A DNA stretch of 64,000 nucleotides from Planobispora rosea (GTDB lineage: Bacteria > Actinomycetota > Actinomycetes > Streptosporangiales > Streptosporangiaceae): positions 124,001 through 188,000 of the forward strand of contig NZ_BMQP01000009.1 of assembly GCF_014648175.1 (NCBI RefSeq), given 5' to 3'. A program made the translations under genes and the position numbers. This document shows, in pieces, positions 53,791-62,427 of this stretch (within the stretch, counting starts at the first letter, position 1; the number at the start of each line of letters is the position of its first letter). The notes under the pieces are model-generated. The model was not told the DNA's origin and made no database searches. It saw only the letters and a list, made by a program, of their open reading frames with translations.

Positions 53791-53951
53791 GCGGCGCGCT
53801 CCACCGCTCCTCCCGCTTCCCGCCTTCGCCGCCCTGCGGCCGCCGTCCGCCCGGATGCCCCGGCGGTCCGGCGGCTGTAAGGCGTGTGCCCAAAGTGGGA
53901 CATGTTGTGTATATTTTCCTCCACTGAGACCTATCTGGAGGAGGATTTGTC

Positions 53952-56042
53952 GTGAGGGCGTTCCCCCGGGTGCTGTTCGACGAGGCACACAGTGAGTCCT
54001 GGACCATCCGGCGGGATGTGGCCGAGACGATGAATCCGGGCCACCCGGACGACAACAGCTACGCCCGCGCCGCCGAGGTGCTGCGCCGCCTGGGACACAC
54101 CGTCACCGCGCACACCGAGGGTGCCGTCACCCCGGCCGTCCTCGCCGGCGCCGACACCTTCGTGATCGCGCACCCCTCCGGTGACCGCTGGGAGCGCACC
54201 ACCGGCTCGGGCAGCCCGGTCTTCACCGCCGAGGAGATCGACGCGATCGAGAGTCACGTCGCCGGAGGCGGGGGCCTCGTCGTGCTGGCCGAGTGCGAGC
54301 AGGACAAGTACGGCAACAACCTCGCCGATCTCCTCGACGTCTTCGGCGTCAGGGTCGAGCACACCACCGTCCAGGACCCCAGGAACGCCCACAACGGCGT
54401 GGCCTCCTGGGTCCTGGGCGTCCCCGGCGAGACGGGCCGCGAGGATCTGCTGGCCGGGGCCCGACGCGCCTGCTTCTACCGGGCCGGGACGCTCACCGCC
54501 CCCGAGGGCGCCGCGGTGCTGTTCTCGACGTCCCCCACCGCCGACCCCGCCGGAAGGCCGCTGGCGGTGGCCGTACGGCACGGCGAGGGCCGCGTCGTCG
54601 TGGTCGCCGACTCCGACCTGTTCGGCGACGACTCGATCGCCGACTACGACCACGCCGCGCTCTGGGGCAACCTCATCACCTGGGTCTCCCGCATCCCCGC
54701 GAAGACCGCACCGGGCGAGGCCGGGAAGACGGGAACGGAGCGGGAGGCGGCGCCGGCGGCCTTCCGGGAGCTCAAGGACGCCGTCGAGCGGCTCAAGCCG
54801 CTCCAGGCCAAGGACGGCTCGATCGAGGGCGACCGGGACCTCGCCGTCGCGCTGATCTCCGAGATCGTCGAACGCGTCGCGGCCCTCGCGCCCCGTTTCC
54901 CGCACGATGAGGCCTACCTCGCCGCCGTCGTCGCCGACTTCCGCAAGTGGGTCGAGCAGGGTCTCGGCGTGCCCGACTTCCTCGACTCGCTCGACGCCTT
55001 CCATCCCGACACCCAGCGGGTCGACGGCCTGGAGCACCTGGTGGTCTTCCCGATGTACACCCAGAACGGCACCACCTCCCGGCACGTCGAGGCCGTGTGG
55101 ATCCGTACCGTCTGGCCCGAGTGGCTGGCCGAGCTGGAGCGCACCCGCTACGACAACCCGCTGTTCGTGCCGATCGCCTTCGAGGACTTCACCTCCGGCT
55201 ACGACACCAACTCGGCGGTGCTGTTCCCGGAGACCGTCGCGGTCCGCGAGACCCCGGCCCGCTTCACCTGGGGCGGAATCTTCTGCGACCGGGAGGCCGC
55301 CCGGTTCCGCACGGTCAGCCGCGCCGCCGCGGACACGCTGAAGCTGGCGCTGCCGCCGGACGCCGCCCGCCTGCTGGAGTCGCAGGAACTGGCCCAGGAC
55401 ACCTTCGTGCTCTGGGACCTGGTCCACGACCGCACGCACAGCCACGGCGACCTGCCGTTCGACCCGTTCATGATCAAGCAGCGGATGCCGTACTGGCTCT
55501 ACTCCCTGGAGGAGCTGCGCTGCGACCTGACCGCGTTCGGCGAGGCCGTGCAGCTGGAGAAGGAGGGCGTGCCGCACGCCCGGTACGTCCAGTACGCGAT
55601 CCTGTTCGACCGGCTCTTCCGCTTCCCGATCACCGGTGACCGGGTCCGCAACTACGACGGCCTCGGCGGCCAGCTGCTCTTCGCCTACCTGCACCGCAAC
55701 GACGTCGTACGGTGGACCGACAACCGGCTCAGCGTCGACTGGTCCCGGCTCGCGGACGGCGTGGCGGACCTGCGCGGCGAGGTGGAGAAGCTCTACCGCG
55801 ACGGCATCGACCGCTCCAAGCTCGCCCACTGGCTGGCCGCCCACGAGCTCGTCGCGGCCTACGTCGAGCCGCACCCGGCCTCGGTCTGGGCCCGCGGCGT
55901 GGACGCGCTCCCGGTCGAGGGCTTCCCGAAGGCCGTGGTCGACGCGGTGCTGCCCGACGAGTTCCCGCTGAGCATGTTCTACGAGGCCCTGCGCCGTAAG
56001 CTCGGCGAGGTCGTCGACTCCACGAAGGGGATCCGAGCATGA
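53952..56042 (+). CDS. Amidotransferase-like domain fused to DUF6421
   Basis: This 696-residue protein has two parts. Residues 1-255 form an alpha/beta domain (VLFDEAHSESWTIR, DTFVIAHPSGD, IESHVAGGGGLVVLAE, VVVVADSDLFGDDS) like the DUF4350/glutamine-amidotransferase-like fold of sensor or lipid-linked proteins. From about residue 269 to the end it matches my recollection of DUF6421 (LVVFPMYTQNGTTSR, YDNPLFVPIAFEDFTSGYD, HDRTHSHGDLPFDPFMIKQR, LPDEFPLSMFYEAL). Typical DUF6421 proteins have about 460 residues without the front domain. The histidine-rich HDRTHSHGD could bind metal. GTG 53952 follows GGAGGA. It is coupled to an SDR gene by ATGA. Function is unknown. Confidence 0.75.
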   Translation: MRAFPRVLFDEAHSESWTIRRDVAETMNPGHPDDNSYARAAEVLRRLGHTVTAHTEGAVTPAVLAGADTFVIAHPSGDRWERTTGSGSPVFTAEEIDAIESHVAGGGGLVVLAECEQDKYGNNLADLLDVFGVRVEHTTVQDPRNAHNGVASWVLGVPGETGREDLLAGARRACFYRAGTLTAPEGAAVLFSTSPTADPAGRPLAVAVRHGEGRVVVVADSDLFGDDSIADYDHAALWGNLITWVSRIPAKTAPGEAGKTGTEREAAPAAFRELKDAVERLKPLQAKDGSIEGDRDLAVALISEIVERVAALAPRFPHDEAYLAAVVADFRKWVEQGLGVPDFLDSLDAFHPDTQRVDGLEHLVVFPMYTQNGTTSRHVEAVWIRTVWPEWLAELERTRYDNPLFVPIAFEDFTSGYDTNSAVLFPETVAVRETPARFTWGGIFCDREAARFRTVSRAAADTLKLALPPDAARLLESQELAQDTFVLWDLVHDRTHSHGDLPFDPFMIKQRMPYWLYSLEELRCDLTAFGEAVQLEKEGVPHARYVQYAILFDRLFRFPITGDRVRNYDGLGGQLLFAYLHRNDVVRWTDNRLSVDWSRLADGVADLRGEVEKLYRDGIDRSKLAHWLAAHELVAAYVEPHPASVWARGVDALPVEGFPKAVVDAVLPDEFPLSMFYEALRRKLGEVVDSTKGIRA

Positions 56043-56677
56043 TCATTCTTGTTGCCGGCGCGGCCGGCCCCGCGGGTCAGGCGGTCGTGCGCCGCTTCGC
56101 GGACAAGGGGCACACGGTCATCGGCGTCGACAAGTCGGGCGCCGACGGGACGCTCCCCGTCGACCTCCTGGACTTCGACGCGGTCAAGAAGCTCGCCGCG
56201 GACGTCCAGGCCGAGCACGGCCGGGTGGACGGCCTGGTGCACCTGGTCGGCGGCTGGCGCGGGTCGAAGACCTTCGCCGAGACGAAGCTGGAGGACTGGG
56301 CGCTCCTGCACGACCTGCTGGTACGGACCCTCCAGCACGTCACGCTCGCCTTCGAGCCGCTGCTCAGGGCGGGCGGGCGCGGCCGGTTCGCGATCGTCTC
56401 CGCCAAGGCCGCCGAGCGCCCCACCCAGGGCAACGCGGCGTACGGCACCGCCAAGGCCGCCGCCGAGGCGTGGACCCTGGCCTTCGCCGACGCCCTGGAG
56501 GGCACCGGCTCCACCGCGAACATCCTGGTCGTCAAGGCACTCGTGCACGAGGGCATGCGCGCGGCCAACCCGGAGAAGACGTTCCCCGGCTTCACCGACG
56601 TCGACGACCTCGCGGCGGCGATCGAGGGCCTGTGGGACACCGACGTCAACGGAACCCGAATGGACCTCACCCAGTGA
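56039..56677 (+). CDS. Short-chain dehydrogenase (SDR) partner of DUF6421
   Basis: This 212-residue SDR has the motif VAGAAGPAGQA at the N-terminus and the catalytic YGTAK near residue 140, with Ser in VSAKAAERP. It is shorter than classical SDRs. The gene overlaps DUF6421 by 4 nt and its stop overlaps the PLP enzyme start. This DUF6421-SDR-PLP lyase order is one I recall from other actinobacteria, which would mean a conserved but unassigned pathway. Confidence 0.87.
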   Translation: MIILVAGAAGPAGQAVVRRFADKGHTVIGVDKSGADGTLPVDLLDFDAVKKLAADVQAEHGRVDGLVHLVGGWRGSKTFAETKLEDWALLHDLLVRTLQHVTLAFEPLLRAGGRGRFAIVSAKAAERPTQGNAAYGTAKAAAEAWTLAFADALEGTGSTANILVVKALVHEGMRAANPEKTFPGFTDVDDLAAAIEGLWDTDVNGTRMDLTQ

Positions 56678-57813
56678 CAGACGCAGCACCCGCCGCCGTG
56701 ACCGGCTCCGGTTCCCCGACCGGCCCGGCCGGCGTCCCGGCCGGGACCGTGACCGACGCGGTCCGCAGGCACGATCCGGCGGTCAAGGGCTTCGCCAGCG
56801 ACAACTACGCCGGGATCCACCCGGAGGTCCTCGCCGCGATCGCGCTCGCCAACGGCGGCCACCAGACCGCCTACGGCGACGACGTCTACACCGAGGCGCT
56901 CCAGGACGTCTTCCGCAGGCACTTCGGCCCGGCCGCCGAGGCCTGGCCGGTCTTCAACGGCACCGGCGCCAACGTGGTCGCGCTGCGCGCCATGACCGCC
57001 CACTGGGAGGCCGTGGTCTGCGCCGAGTCGGCGCACATCCACACCGACGAGGGCGGGGCGCCGGAGCGTACGGCCGGGCTCAAGCTGCTGCCCGTCGCCA
57101 CCCCGGACGGCAAGCTCACCCCCGAGCTGATCGACCGGCAGGCGTGGGGCTTCGGCGACGAGCACCGCGCCCAGCCCAGGGTCGTCTCGATCACGCAGAC
57201 CACCGAGCTGGGCACGCTCTACACCCCGGAGGAGATCAGGGCGATCTGCGAGCACGCCCACGGCCTGGGCATGCTCGTCCACCTCGACGGGGCACGGGCG
57301 GCCAACGCCGCGGCCGCGCTGGACGTGCCGCTGCGCGCGTTCACCACGGACGCGGGCGTGGACGTGCTGTCCTTCGGCGGCACCAAGGCCGGGCTGATGT
57401 TCGGCGAGGCCGTCGTCGTGCTCAACCCCGAGGCCGTGCGGGGCCTGCGCTACCTGCGCAAGAGCGCGATGCAGCTCGCCTCCAAGATGCGCTTCGTCTC
57501 GGTGCAGTTCGAGGCGCTGCTCGCCGGGGACCTGTGGCTGCGCAACGCCCGCAACGCCAACGCGATGGCGCGGCGGCTGGCCGACGCCGTCCGGGACATC
57601 CCAGGCGTGCAGATCCCGCGCCCCGTCCAGGCCAACGCGGTCTTCGCGATCCTCCCGCCCGAGGTCACCGAGCGGCTGCAGAAGCGCTTCCGCTTCTACA
57701 CCTGGAACGAGGCGACCGGCGAGGTCCGCTGGATGACCGCGTTCGACACCACCGAGGCCGACGTCGACGCCTTCGCCGCCGCCGTCGCCGAGGAGATAGC
57801 ATTGTCCGCATGA
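56674..57813 (+). CDS. PLP-dependent enzyme, threonine aldolase/beta-eliminating lyase family
   Basis: This 379-residue fold-type I enzyme contains the PLP lysine in VLSFGGTKAGLMFGEA (about Lys236) and the phosphate- and ring-binding segments FNGTGANVVAL and HLDGARAANAAA. These place it in the threonine-aldolase-like group of beta-eliminating lyases, a group that also includes tryptophanase and tyrosine phenol-lyase relatives. GTG 56674 is chosen because it overlaps the SDR stop and opens a short disordered tail before KGFASDNYAGIHPEV. Its TGA overlaps the ATG of a Trp leader peptide, which ties this operon to trpS downstream. Confidence 0.88.
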   Translation: MTDAAPAAVTGSGSPTGPAGVPAGTVTDAVRRHDPAVKGFASDNYAGIHPEVLAAIALANGGHQTAYGDDVYTEALQDVFRRHFGPAAEAWPVFNGTGANVVALRAMTAHWEAVVCAESAHIHTDEGGAPERTAGLKLLPVATPDGKLTPELIDRQAWGFGDEHRAQPRVVSITQTTELGTLYTPEEIRAICEHAHGLGMLVHLDGARAANAAAALDVPLRAFTTDAGVDVLSFGGTKAGLMFGEAVVVLNPEAVRGLRYLRKSAMQLASKMRFVSVQFEALLAGDLWLRNARNANAMARRLADAVRDIPGVQIPRPVQANAVFAILPPEVTERLQKRFRFYTWNEATGEVRWMTAFDTTEADVDAFAAAVAEEIALSA

Positions 57814-57863
57814 GCCACCGCAGTACGGGTCTGTGGCGGGCCGCCTCCCGGCGGACCCGCTAG
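57810..57863 (+). CDS. trpS leader peptide
   Basis: A 17-codon frame, MSHRSTGLWRAASRRTR, begins in an ATGA overlap with the aldolase stop and ends at TAG 57861. It carries one Trp codon (57834-57836). It is placed exactly so that ribosome stalling at Trp would cover segment 1 of the hairpin series that follows. AGGAGA lies 13 nt upstream; translation may also be coupled to the aldolase. Attenuation by a leader peptide is known for auxiliary trpS genes of Streptomyces; here it is read from the sequence only. Confidence 0.75.
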   Translation: MSHRSTGLWRAASRRTR

Positions 57864-57914
57864 CCAGCCCAGCCTGCGCAGAGAAAACGGCCGCCGTTCA
57901 CCGGCGGCCTTTTT
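57839..57914 (+). promoter_or_regulatory. Four-segment transcription attenuator of trpS
   Basis: Segment 1 (GGCCGCC, 57839-57845) pairs with segment 2 (CGGCGGACC, 57849-57857). Segment 2 also pairs with segment 3 (GGCCGCCG, 57889-57896). Segment 3 pairs with segment 4 (CGGCGGCC, 57902-57909) to form an 8-bp terminator stem followed by TTTTT (57910-57914). Segments 1 and 3 share GGCCGCC, and 2 and 4 share CGGCGG(A)CC. A ribosome stalled at Trp 57834 covers segment 1 and frees 2 to pair with 3 (antitermination); one that reaches the TAG covers segment 2, so 3-4 forms and transcription stops. Confidence 0.85.
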
Positions 57915-57967
57915 CGTTCTCCCGCGGCCGGTGATCCGGCGGTCCCTCCATCCCGAAGGGACGCACG

Positions 57968-59053
57968 ATGACATCGACGACAAGCCAGACGACAAGCCAG
58001 ACGACAAGCCAGACGGAGATCCGGACGGGGATCCAGGCGGACATCCGGACGGGGACCCGGGCCGCGGAGAGACCCGGAGGGCGGGCGGGGACCACGCGCG
58101 TCTTCTCCGCCTTCCAGGCGACCGGCCGCCTGACGCTCGGCAACTACCTCGGCGCGATCCTGCCCGCCGTACGGCTCCAGGACGAGGCCGCCTGCGTCTA
58201 CGCCGTCGCCGACCTGCACGCCCTGACCGTCAGGCACGACCCCGCGGTCCTGCGGGCCCGGACCCGTGAGGTGGCGGCCCTGCTGCTCGCCTGCGGGCTG
58301 GACCGCTCCGTGCTCTACCTGCAGTCGCGGGTGCCCGCGCACACCGAGCTGTCCTACCTGCTGGAGAGCACGGCCTACGAGGGCGAGATGCGCAGGATGA
58401 TCCAGTTCAGGGAGAAGTCGGCGGCGCAGGAGGAGGTACGGCTCTCGCTGCTGACCTACCCCGCGCTGATGGCCGCCGACATCCTGCTGCACCGCGCGGA
58501 CCTCGTGCCGGTGGGGGAGGACCAGCGCCAGCACATGGAGCTCACCCGCGACCTGGCCCTGCGCTTCAACCGCCGGTACGGCGAGACCTTCGTCGTCCCC
58601 GAGGCCGTGTATCCCCGGGTGGCCGCCCGGGTCATGGACCTGGCCGTGCCCACCGCGAAGATGAGCAAGTCCAGCGCCTCGGAGGCGGGGACGGTCTACC
58701 TGCTCGATCCTCCCGCCGACATCCGGCGCAAGATCATGCGGGCCGTGACCGACTCCGGGAACGAGGTCCGTTACGATCCGGCGGGCAAGCCGGGGGTCTC
58801 GAATCTGCTCGCCCTGCTCGCGGCCTGCTCGGGCAGGCCGGTGGAGTCGCCGGTCCACAGTTCGTACGGCGCGCTGAAGAAGGACACGGCCGAGGCCGTG
58901 ATCGAGGCGCTGGCGCCGGTCCGGGAACGTTTCGCGGTTCTGTCCGCCGACCCGGCGGAGCTGGACCGGATCCTCGCCGCCGCGGCGGCCCGGGTGACCG
59001 AGGAGACCTCCGGCCTGCTGGCCGCCGCCCGCCTGGCCATCGGCCTGGCGTGA
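57968..59053 (+). CDS. trpS: Tryptophan-tRNA ligase (probably the auxiliary, attenuator-controlled copy)
   Basis: This 361-residue class I synthetase charges tRNA-Trp. The HIGH-like motif lies in TGRLTLGNYLGA (about residues 53-63) and the KMSKS motif near residue 231. A disordered N-terminal tail of about 43 residues, with a TSQT repeat coded by three 12-bp units (57977-58012), precedes the core RVFSAFQ; most TrpRS lack it. The attenuator upstream means expression rises when charged tRNA-Trp is low. In Streptomyces such copies are auxiliary and resist indolmycin. Whether this one does cannot be seen, and a second trpS elsewhere in the genome is expected. Confidence 0.92.
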   Translation: MTSTTSQTTSQTTSQTEIRTGIQADIRTGTRAAERPGGRAGTTRVFSAFQATGRLTLGNYLGAILPAVRLQDEAACVYAVADLHALTVRHDPAVLRARTREVAALLLACGLDRSVLYLQSRVPAHTELSYLLESTAYEGEMRRMIQFREKSAAQEEVRLSLLTYPALMAADILLHRADLVPVGEDQRQHMELTRDLALRFNRRYGETFVVPEAVYPRVAARVMDLAVPTAKMSKSSASEAGTVYLLDPPADIRRKIMRAVTDSGNEVRYDPAGKPGVSNLLALLAACSGRPVESPVHSSYGALKKDTAEAVIEALAPVRERFAVLSADPAELDRILAAAAARVTEETSGLLAAARLAIGLA

Positions 59054-59119
59054 ACGCCTGGTGGTGACCCTGGCCTGGCGTGAACGCCTGGTGGTGACCC
59101 TGGCCTGGCGTGAACGCCT
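59042..59119. repeat. 30-bp tandem repeat at the trpS 3' end
   Basis: A 30-bp unit beginning GGCCTGGCGTGAACGCCTGG is repeated 2.6 times, and the trpS stop codon (TGA 59051-59053) lies in the first copy. Each copy contains GGCGTGAACGCC, a small palindrome that can form a stem. Confidence 0.88.
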
Positions 59120-59171
59120 CGTGCGCGGCCCCGGGGCCTGCGGCTTGCGCGCCGCGAGGGTCCCGGGGCCG

Positions 59172-59471
59172 TCAGTGCTTGCTCCCGGTCTCGTTCTCGT
59201 ACTGGGTGAGCTGCTGTTCCAGCGCCTTCATCAGTTCGAAGACCTGGCTCGGGGGGATGCGGATCCGGCTGACGATCCGGGTCGGCACGCTGACGAAGGG
59301 CTGTCCCGACGACGGGTCGTTGGCGAGCTGCGGCGGTCGGGTGATCACCGCGAAATCTAGGACGAAGCCATCCTGGGTATGCCATACCGAGGCGAAGTTG
59401 GCATACTGCCCCATCTCAACGTCGGCGGAGATACTCACCTCCAGGCGGTTCTCCGGCTCGTCGTTCACCAT
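59172..59471 (-). CDS. DUF3467 family protein
   Basis: This 99-residue protein shows the DUF3467 pattern: EVSISADVEMGQYANFASVWHT near the N-terminus, FVLDFAVI, a Ser/Thr-Arg-I pattern in VPTRIVSRIRIPPSQVFELMKALEQQL, and a short charged tail. ATG 59471 is chosen because GGAGGAGAC lies upstream at good distance. The family is widespread and has no established function. It is convergent with trpS. Confidence 0.85.
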   Translation of the reverse strand: MVNDEPENRLEVSISADVEMGQYANFASVWHTQDGFVLDFAVITRPPQLANDPSSGQPFVSVPTRIVSRIRIPPSQVFELMKALEQQLTQYENETGSKH

Positions 59472-59537
59472 GTGAGTCTCCTCCGGCCAGGCCGTCCCCA
59501 CGCTCCCGGCCGGGACCCGGCCACGGACGCTCAGGCA

Positions 59538-60212
59538 CTATTCAAGAATGGACGGCAGCGGCTGGGCACCCCGCTGCTTGAGCATGTCAGTCATAAGTTT
59601 GATCTCACCGCTCTGCGTGTTGACGATGTGCCGGGCCATCGTTACCACCTCGTCGCGTTCGGAGAGGTTCAGCAGGGCCTGGGCCATCTGCACGCCGCCC
59701 TCGTGATGGCGGATCATGAGCTGGAGGAAGAGGATCTCCTTGTCCTTCCCGGAGGCCTCGCGGAGCCGCTTGAGCTCCTCCTCGCTCGCCATGCCGGGCA
59801 TCGTGGACGGTGTCCCGGTGCCGGCGGCCGGCGTCCCGGCGCCGCCGCCGTGGCCGTGGCCGGCCATCCACGCCATCGGCGGCCTCTCGCCCGCCTGGTT
59901 GAGCTCCCACTGCTGCAGCCAGCCCATGAACATGCCGCGCTGGGCGGTCTGGGTGATGATGATGTCGTAGGCGAGCGTCCGCAGTCTCTCGTCGGTGCTG
60001 CCGTCCCGCGTGATGAACGACATCTGCACGGCCTGGGAGTGGTGGACGGCCATGTCGCGGGCGAACCCGGCCTCGGCGGAGGCTTCGGTCGGCTCGCCGT
60101 CCCGGCCCAGCACGAGCAGCAGGACGACGGCCAGGACCAGGCAGCCCAGCACGGCGCCCAGCATCGTCAGTCGCCGGGATCGCCGCGGGTAGTCTTCAAT
60201 GGGTTCTTCCAT
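59538..60212 (-). CDS. DUF305 family membrane-anchored protein
   Basis: This 224-residue protein has one N-terminal membrane helix (LGAVLGCLVLAVVLLLVLG). The DUF305 repeats follow, with FARDMAVHHSQAVQMS (about residues 50-65) and IRHHEGGVQMAQALL (about residues 166-180), each with a His-His pair. Between them is a Gly/His/Met/Pro-rich insert (HGHGGGAG, PSTMPGM) that could bind copper or other metals. Members are extracytoplasmic and related to ferritin-like metal-binding proteins. It is divergent from the DUF3105 gene, a pairing that is frequent in actinobacteria. Confidence 0.88.
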   Translation of the reverse strand: MEEPIEDYPRRSRRLTMLGAVLGCLVLAVVLLLVLGRDGEPTEASAEAGFARDMAVHHSQAVQMSFITRDGSTDERLRTLAYDIIITQTAQRGMFMGWLQQWELNQAGERPPMAWMAGHGHGGGAGTPAAGTGTPSTMPGMASEEELKRLREASGKDKEILFLQLMIRHHEGGVQMAQALLNLSERDEVVTMARHIVNTQSGEIKLMTDMLKQRGAQPLPSILE

Positions 60213-60332
60213 TACCCGCCAAGCCTACTCACCTGGAGAACGGCGCGAGGTCACGCACCGAGTGCCCCTTATTCTCCCTATACGGCGGTAGGGCATAAGG
60301 TAACCCGAAGTTGCATGCCGGCCGGAGGAGCG

Positions 60333-61040
60333 ATGACGAAGGACAAGACGCAGGCGAGGCGCGAGCACCTCGCCAAGATGCGTGCCCAGCAGAAGGCCAA
60401 GGAGCGCAGGACGACGCTGATCATGTGGGGCGTCGGCGGCACGGTCATCCTCCTGATCGTCGGGCTGGTCGGCTTCTACCTGGTCAGGCAGTCCAAGTTG
60501 ACGTCGCTGGACGCCGTCGTCAGCGCGAAGTACCCCGGGAGCCTCCACGTCCCGACCAAGGTCACCTACAAGGAGACCCCGCCGATGGGCGGGGAGCACC
60601 ACGAGGTCTGGCAGAACTGCGGGATCTACGACGCGCCGATCAACAACGAGAACGCCGTCCACTCGATGGAGCACGGCGCCGTGTGGATCACCTACCAGCC
60701 CGGCCTGCCCAAGGAGCAGGTGGACACCCTCAAGGAGTTCGCCTCCAGCGACTACATGCTCCTGAGCCCGTACCCCGGCCTGCCCAGCAAGGTCGTGGTC
60801 AGCTCCTGGAACAAGCAGCTCAGGCTGGACGGCGCCGACGACCCGCGCCTGCCGAAGTTCATCCAGAAGTTCAAGCAGGGTCCGGAGACGCCTGAACTCG
60901 GCGCGTCCTGCACCAGCGACCTGACCACCACCACCGCCGAGAACCCGATCCCGGAGGCCAGCCCGACGCCGACCGGGAGCCCCGCTCCCAGCGGCAGCCC
61001 GACCACGGAACCCGAGGCGTCTCCGTCGCCGACCTCCTGA
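60333..61040 (+). CDS. DUF3105 family membrane-anchored protein
   Basis: This 235-residue protein has a basic N-terminal segment, one membrane helix ([22 protein letters not shown]) and the DUF3105 domain with [16 protein letters not shown] and [18 protein letters not shown] (His pairs that probably bind metal). The Thr/Pro/Ser tail is disordered. ATG 60333 follows GGAGGAG; an upstream in-frame ATG (60315) has weaker support. Its neighbour DUF305 is divergent. Known members are uncharacterised; a role in metal or thiol handling outside the membrane is plausible (inference). Confidence 0.87.
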   Translation: MTKDKTQARREHLAKMRAQQKAKERRTTLIMWGVGGTVILLIVGLVGFYLVRQSKLTSLDAVVSAKYPGSLHVPTKVTYKETPPMGGEHHEVWQNCGIYDAPINNENAVHSMEHGAVWITYQPGLPKEQVDTLKEFASSDYMLLSPYPGLPSKVVVSSWNKQLRLDGADDPRLPKFIQKFKQGPETPELGASCTSDLTTTTAENPIPEASPTPTGSPAPSGSPTTEPEASPSPTS

Positions 61041-61098
61041 CGTCCCCCCCGGCCGGGGAGATCGGCCCGGCCAGGGGAGATCAGGTCCGGCTGGAAGG

Positions 61099-62214
61099 TC
61101 AGGCCAGCACCTGCTCCAGGGGCACCGCCTCCAGCCCGTGCGCCTCGGCCACGGGCTGGTTGGTCAGGTGCCCCTCGTGCGTGTTCAGGCCCAGGGCGAG
61201 CGCGGGATCGCCGCGCAGCGCCTCGCGCCAGCCCAGCTCGGCGATGGCCAGGGCGTAGGGCAGCGTCACGTTGGTCAGCGCGTAGGTCGAGGTGTGCGGC
61301 ACCGCGCCCGGCATGTTGGCCACGCAGTAGAAGAGCGAGTCGTGGACCTGGTAGGTCGGCGCGGCGTGCGTGGTCGGCCGGGAGTCCTCGAAGCAGCCGC
61401 CCTGGTCGATGGAGATGTCCACCAGGACCGAGCCCGGCCGCATCCGGGAGACCAGGTCGTTGCTCACCAGCGTGGGGGCCTTCGCCCCGGGCACCAGCAC
61501 CGCGCCGATGACCAGGTCGGCGCCGAGGACCGCGCGCTCGACCTCGTAGCTGTTGGACGCGACCGTCTGGCAGTGCCCCCGGTAGACGACGTCGGCCTGG
61601 CGGAGCCGGTCGATGTTCTTGTCCAGCAACACGACCTCGGCGTGCATGCCCAGGGCGATGACGGCGGCGTTCATCCCGGACACCCCGGCCCCGATGATCA
61701 CCACGTTGGCCGCGTGCACACCCGACACGCCGCCCATCAGCACACCGCGCCCGCCGCCCTGCCGCATCAGGTGGTAGGCGCCCACCTGCGGGGCGATCCG
61801 CCCGGCGACCTCCGACATCGGGGCCAGCAGCGGAAGGAAGCCGCCCGGGGTCTGCACGGTCTCGTAGGCGATGCCGGTGACACCGGAGTCGAGCATGGCC
61901 CGGGTGCACGCCTCGGAGGCGGCCAGGTGCAGGTAGGTGAACAGAACCTGCCCCTTGCGCATCCGGTGGTACTCCTCGGCGACGGGCTCCTTCACCTTCA
62001 GGACGAGGTCGCCCTCCGCCCACACGTCGTCGGCTCTGTCCAGAATGGTCGCCCCCACGCTCTCGAAGTCGGAGTCGGGGATCGACGATCCGACGCCGGC
62101 GCCTCTCTCGACGAAGACGTGATGCCCCTGCCGGACGAACTCGTGGGCGCCGGCAGGCGTGAGGGCCACGCGATACTCATGGTTTTTGACCTCGCGGGGA
62201 ACTGCGATCTTCAC
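61099..62214 (-). CDS. ald: Alanine dehydrogenase
   Basis: This 371-residue NAD-dependent enzyme converts L-alanine to pyruvate and ammonia. It shows [20 protein letters not shown] at the N-terminus, [10 protein letters not shown] with the active-site lysine, the NAD motif [14 protein letters not shown] and the terminal [20 protein letters not shown] 62214 is chosen because GGAGGGG lies 5 nt upstream and the length then equals the family norm; an in-frame ATG 11 codons earlier would add an unusual extension. It provides pyruvate or ammonia recycling and could oppose or support gdhA. Confidence 0.95.
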   Translation of the reverse strand: MKIAVPREVKNHEYRVALTPAGAHEFVRQGHHVFVERGAGVGSSIPDSDFESVGATILDRADDVWAEGDLVLKVKEPVAEEYHRMRKGQVLFTYLHLAASEACTRAMLDSGVTGIAYETVQTPGGFLPLLAPMSEVAGRIAPQVGAYHLMRQGGGRGVLMGGVSGVHAANVVIIGAGVSGMNAAVIALGMHAEVVLLDKNIDRLRQADVVYRGHCQTVASNSYEVERAVLGADLVIGAVLVPGAKAPTLVSNDLVSRMRPGSVLVDISIDQGGCFEDSRPTTHAAPTYQVHDSLFYCVANMPGAVPHTSTYALTNVTLPYALAIAELGWREALRGDPALALGLNTHEGHLTNQPVAEAHGLEAVPLEQVLA

Positions 62215-62427
62215 AACCCCTCCAGGGTTCGCCTGTGTCCTCTTCACTCTGCGTTCCCGGGGAAGGGCTCACCATGCACAAGCTGGAAGGAATCGAGCGT
62301 CTCTCGTGACAGCCTGTCAATCCTGGCCGTCGAGCGTGTTTTCTGAGGCCGGACTTGACCGCTCGATTACCGGCTCCTTGCATAGATCGGTAGGCTCGCC
62401 GCCAGCACACGTGAGGGATGCTGGTAT

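Noticed and set aside
53931..55874. A 647-codon minus-strand frame opposite the DUF6421 gene
   Set aside because: It lacks a ribosome binding site and recognisable motifs. The plus strand has conserved blocks and overlapping downstream genes.
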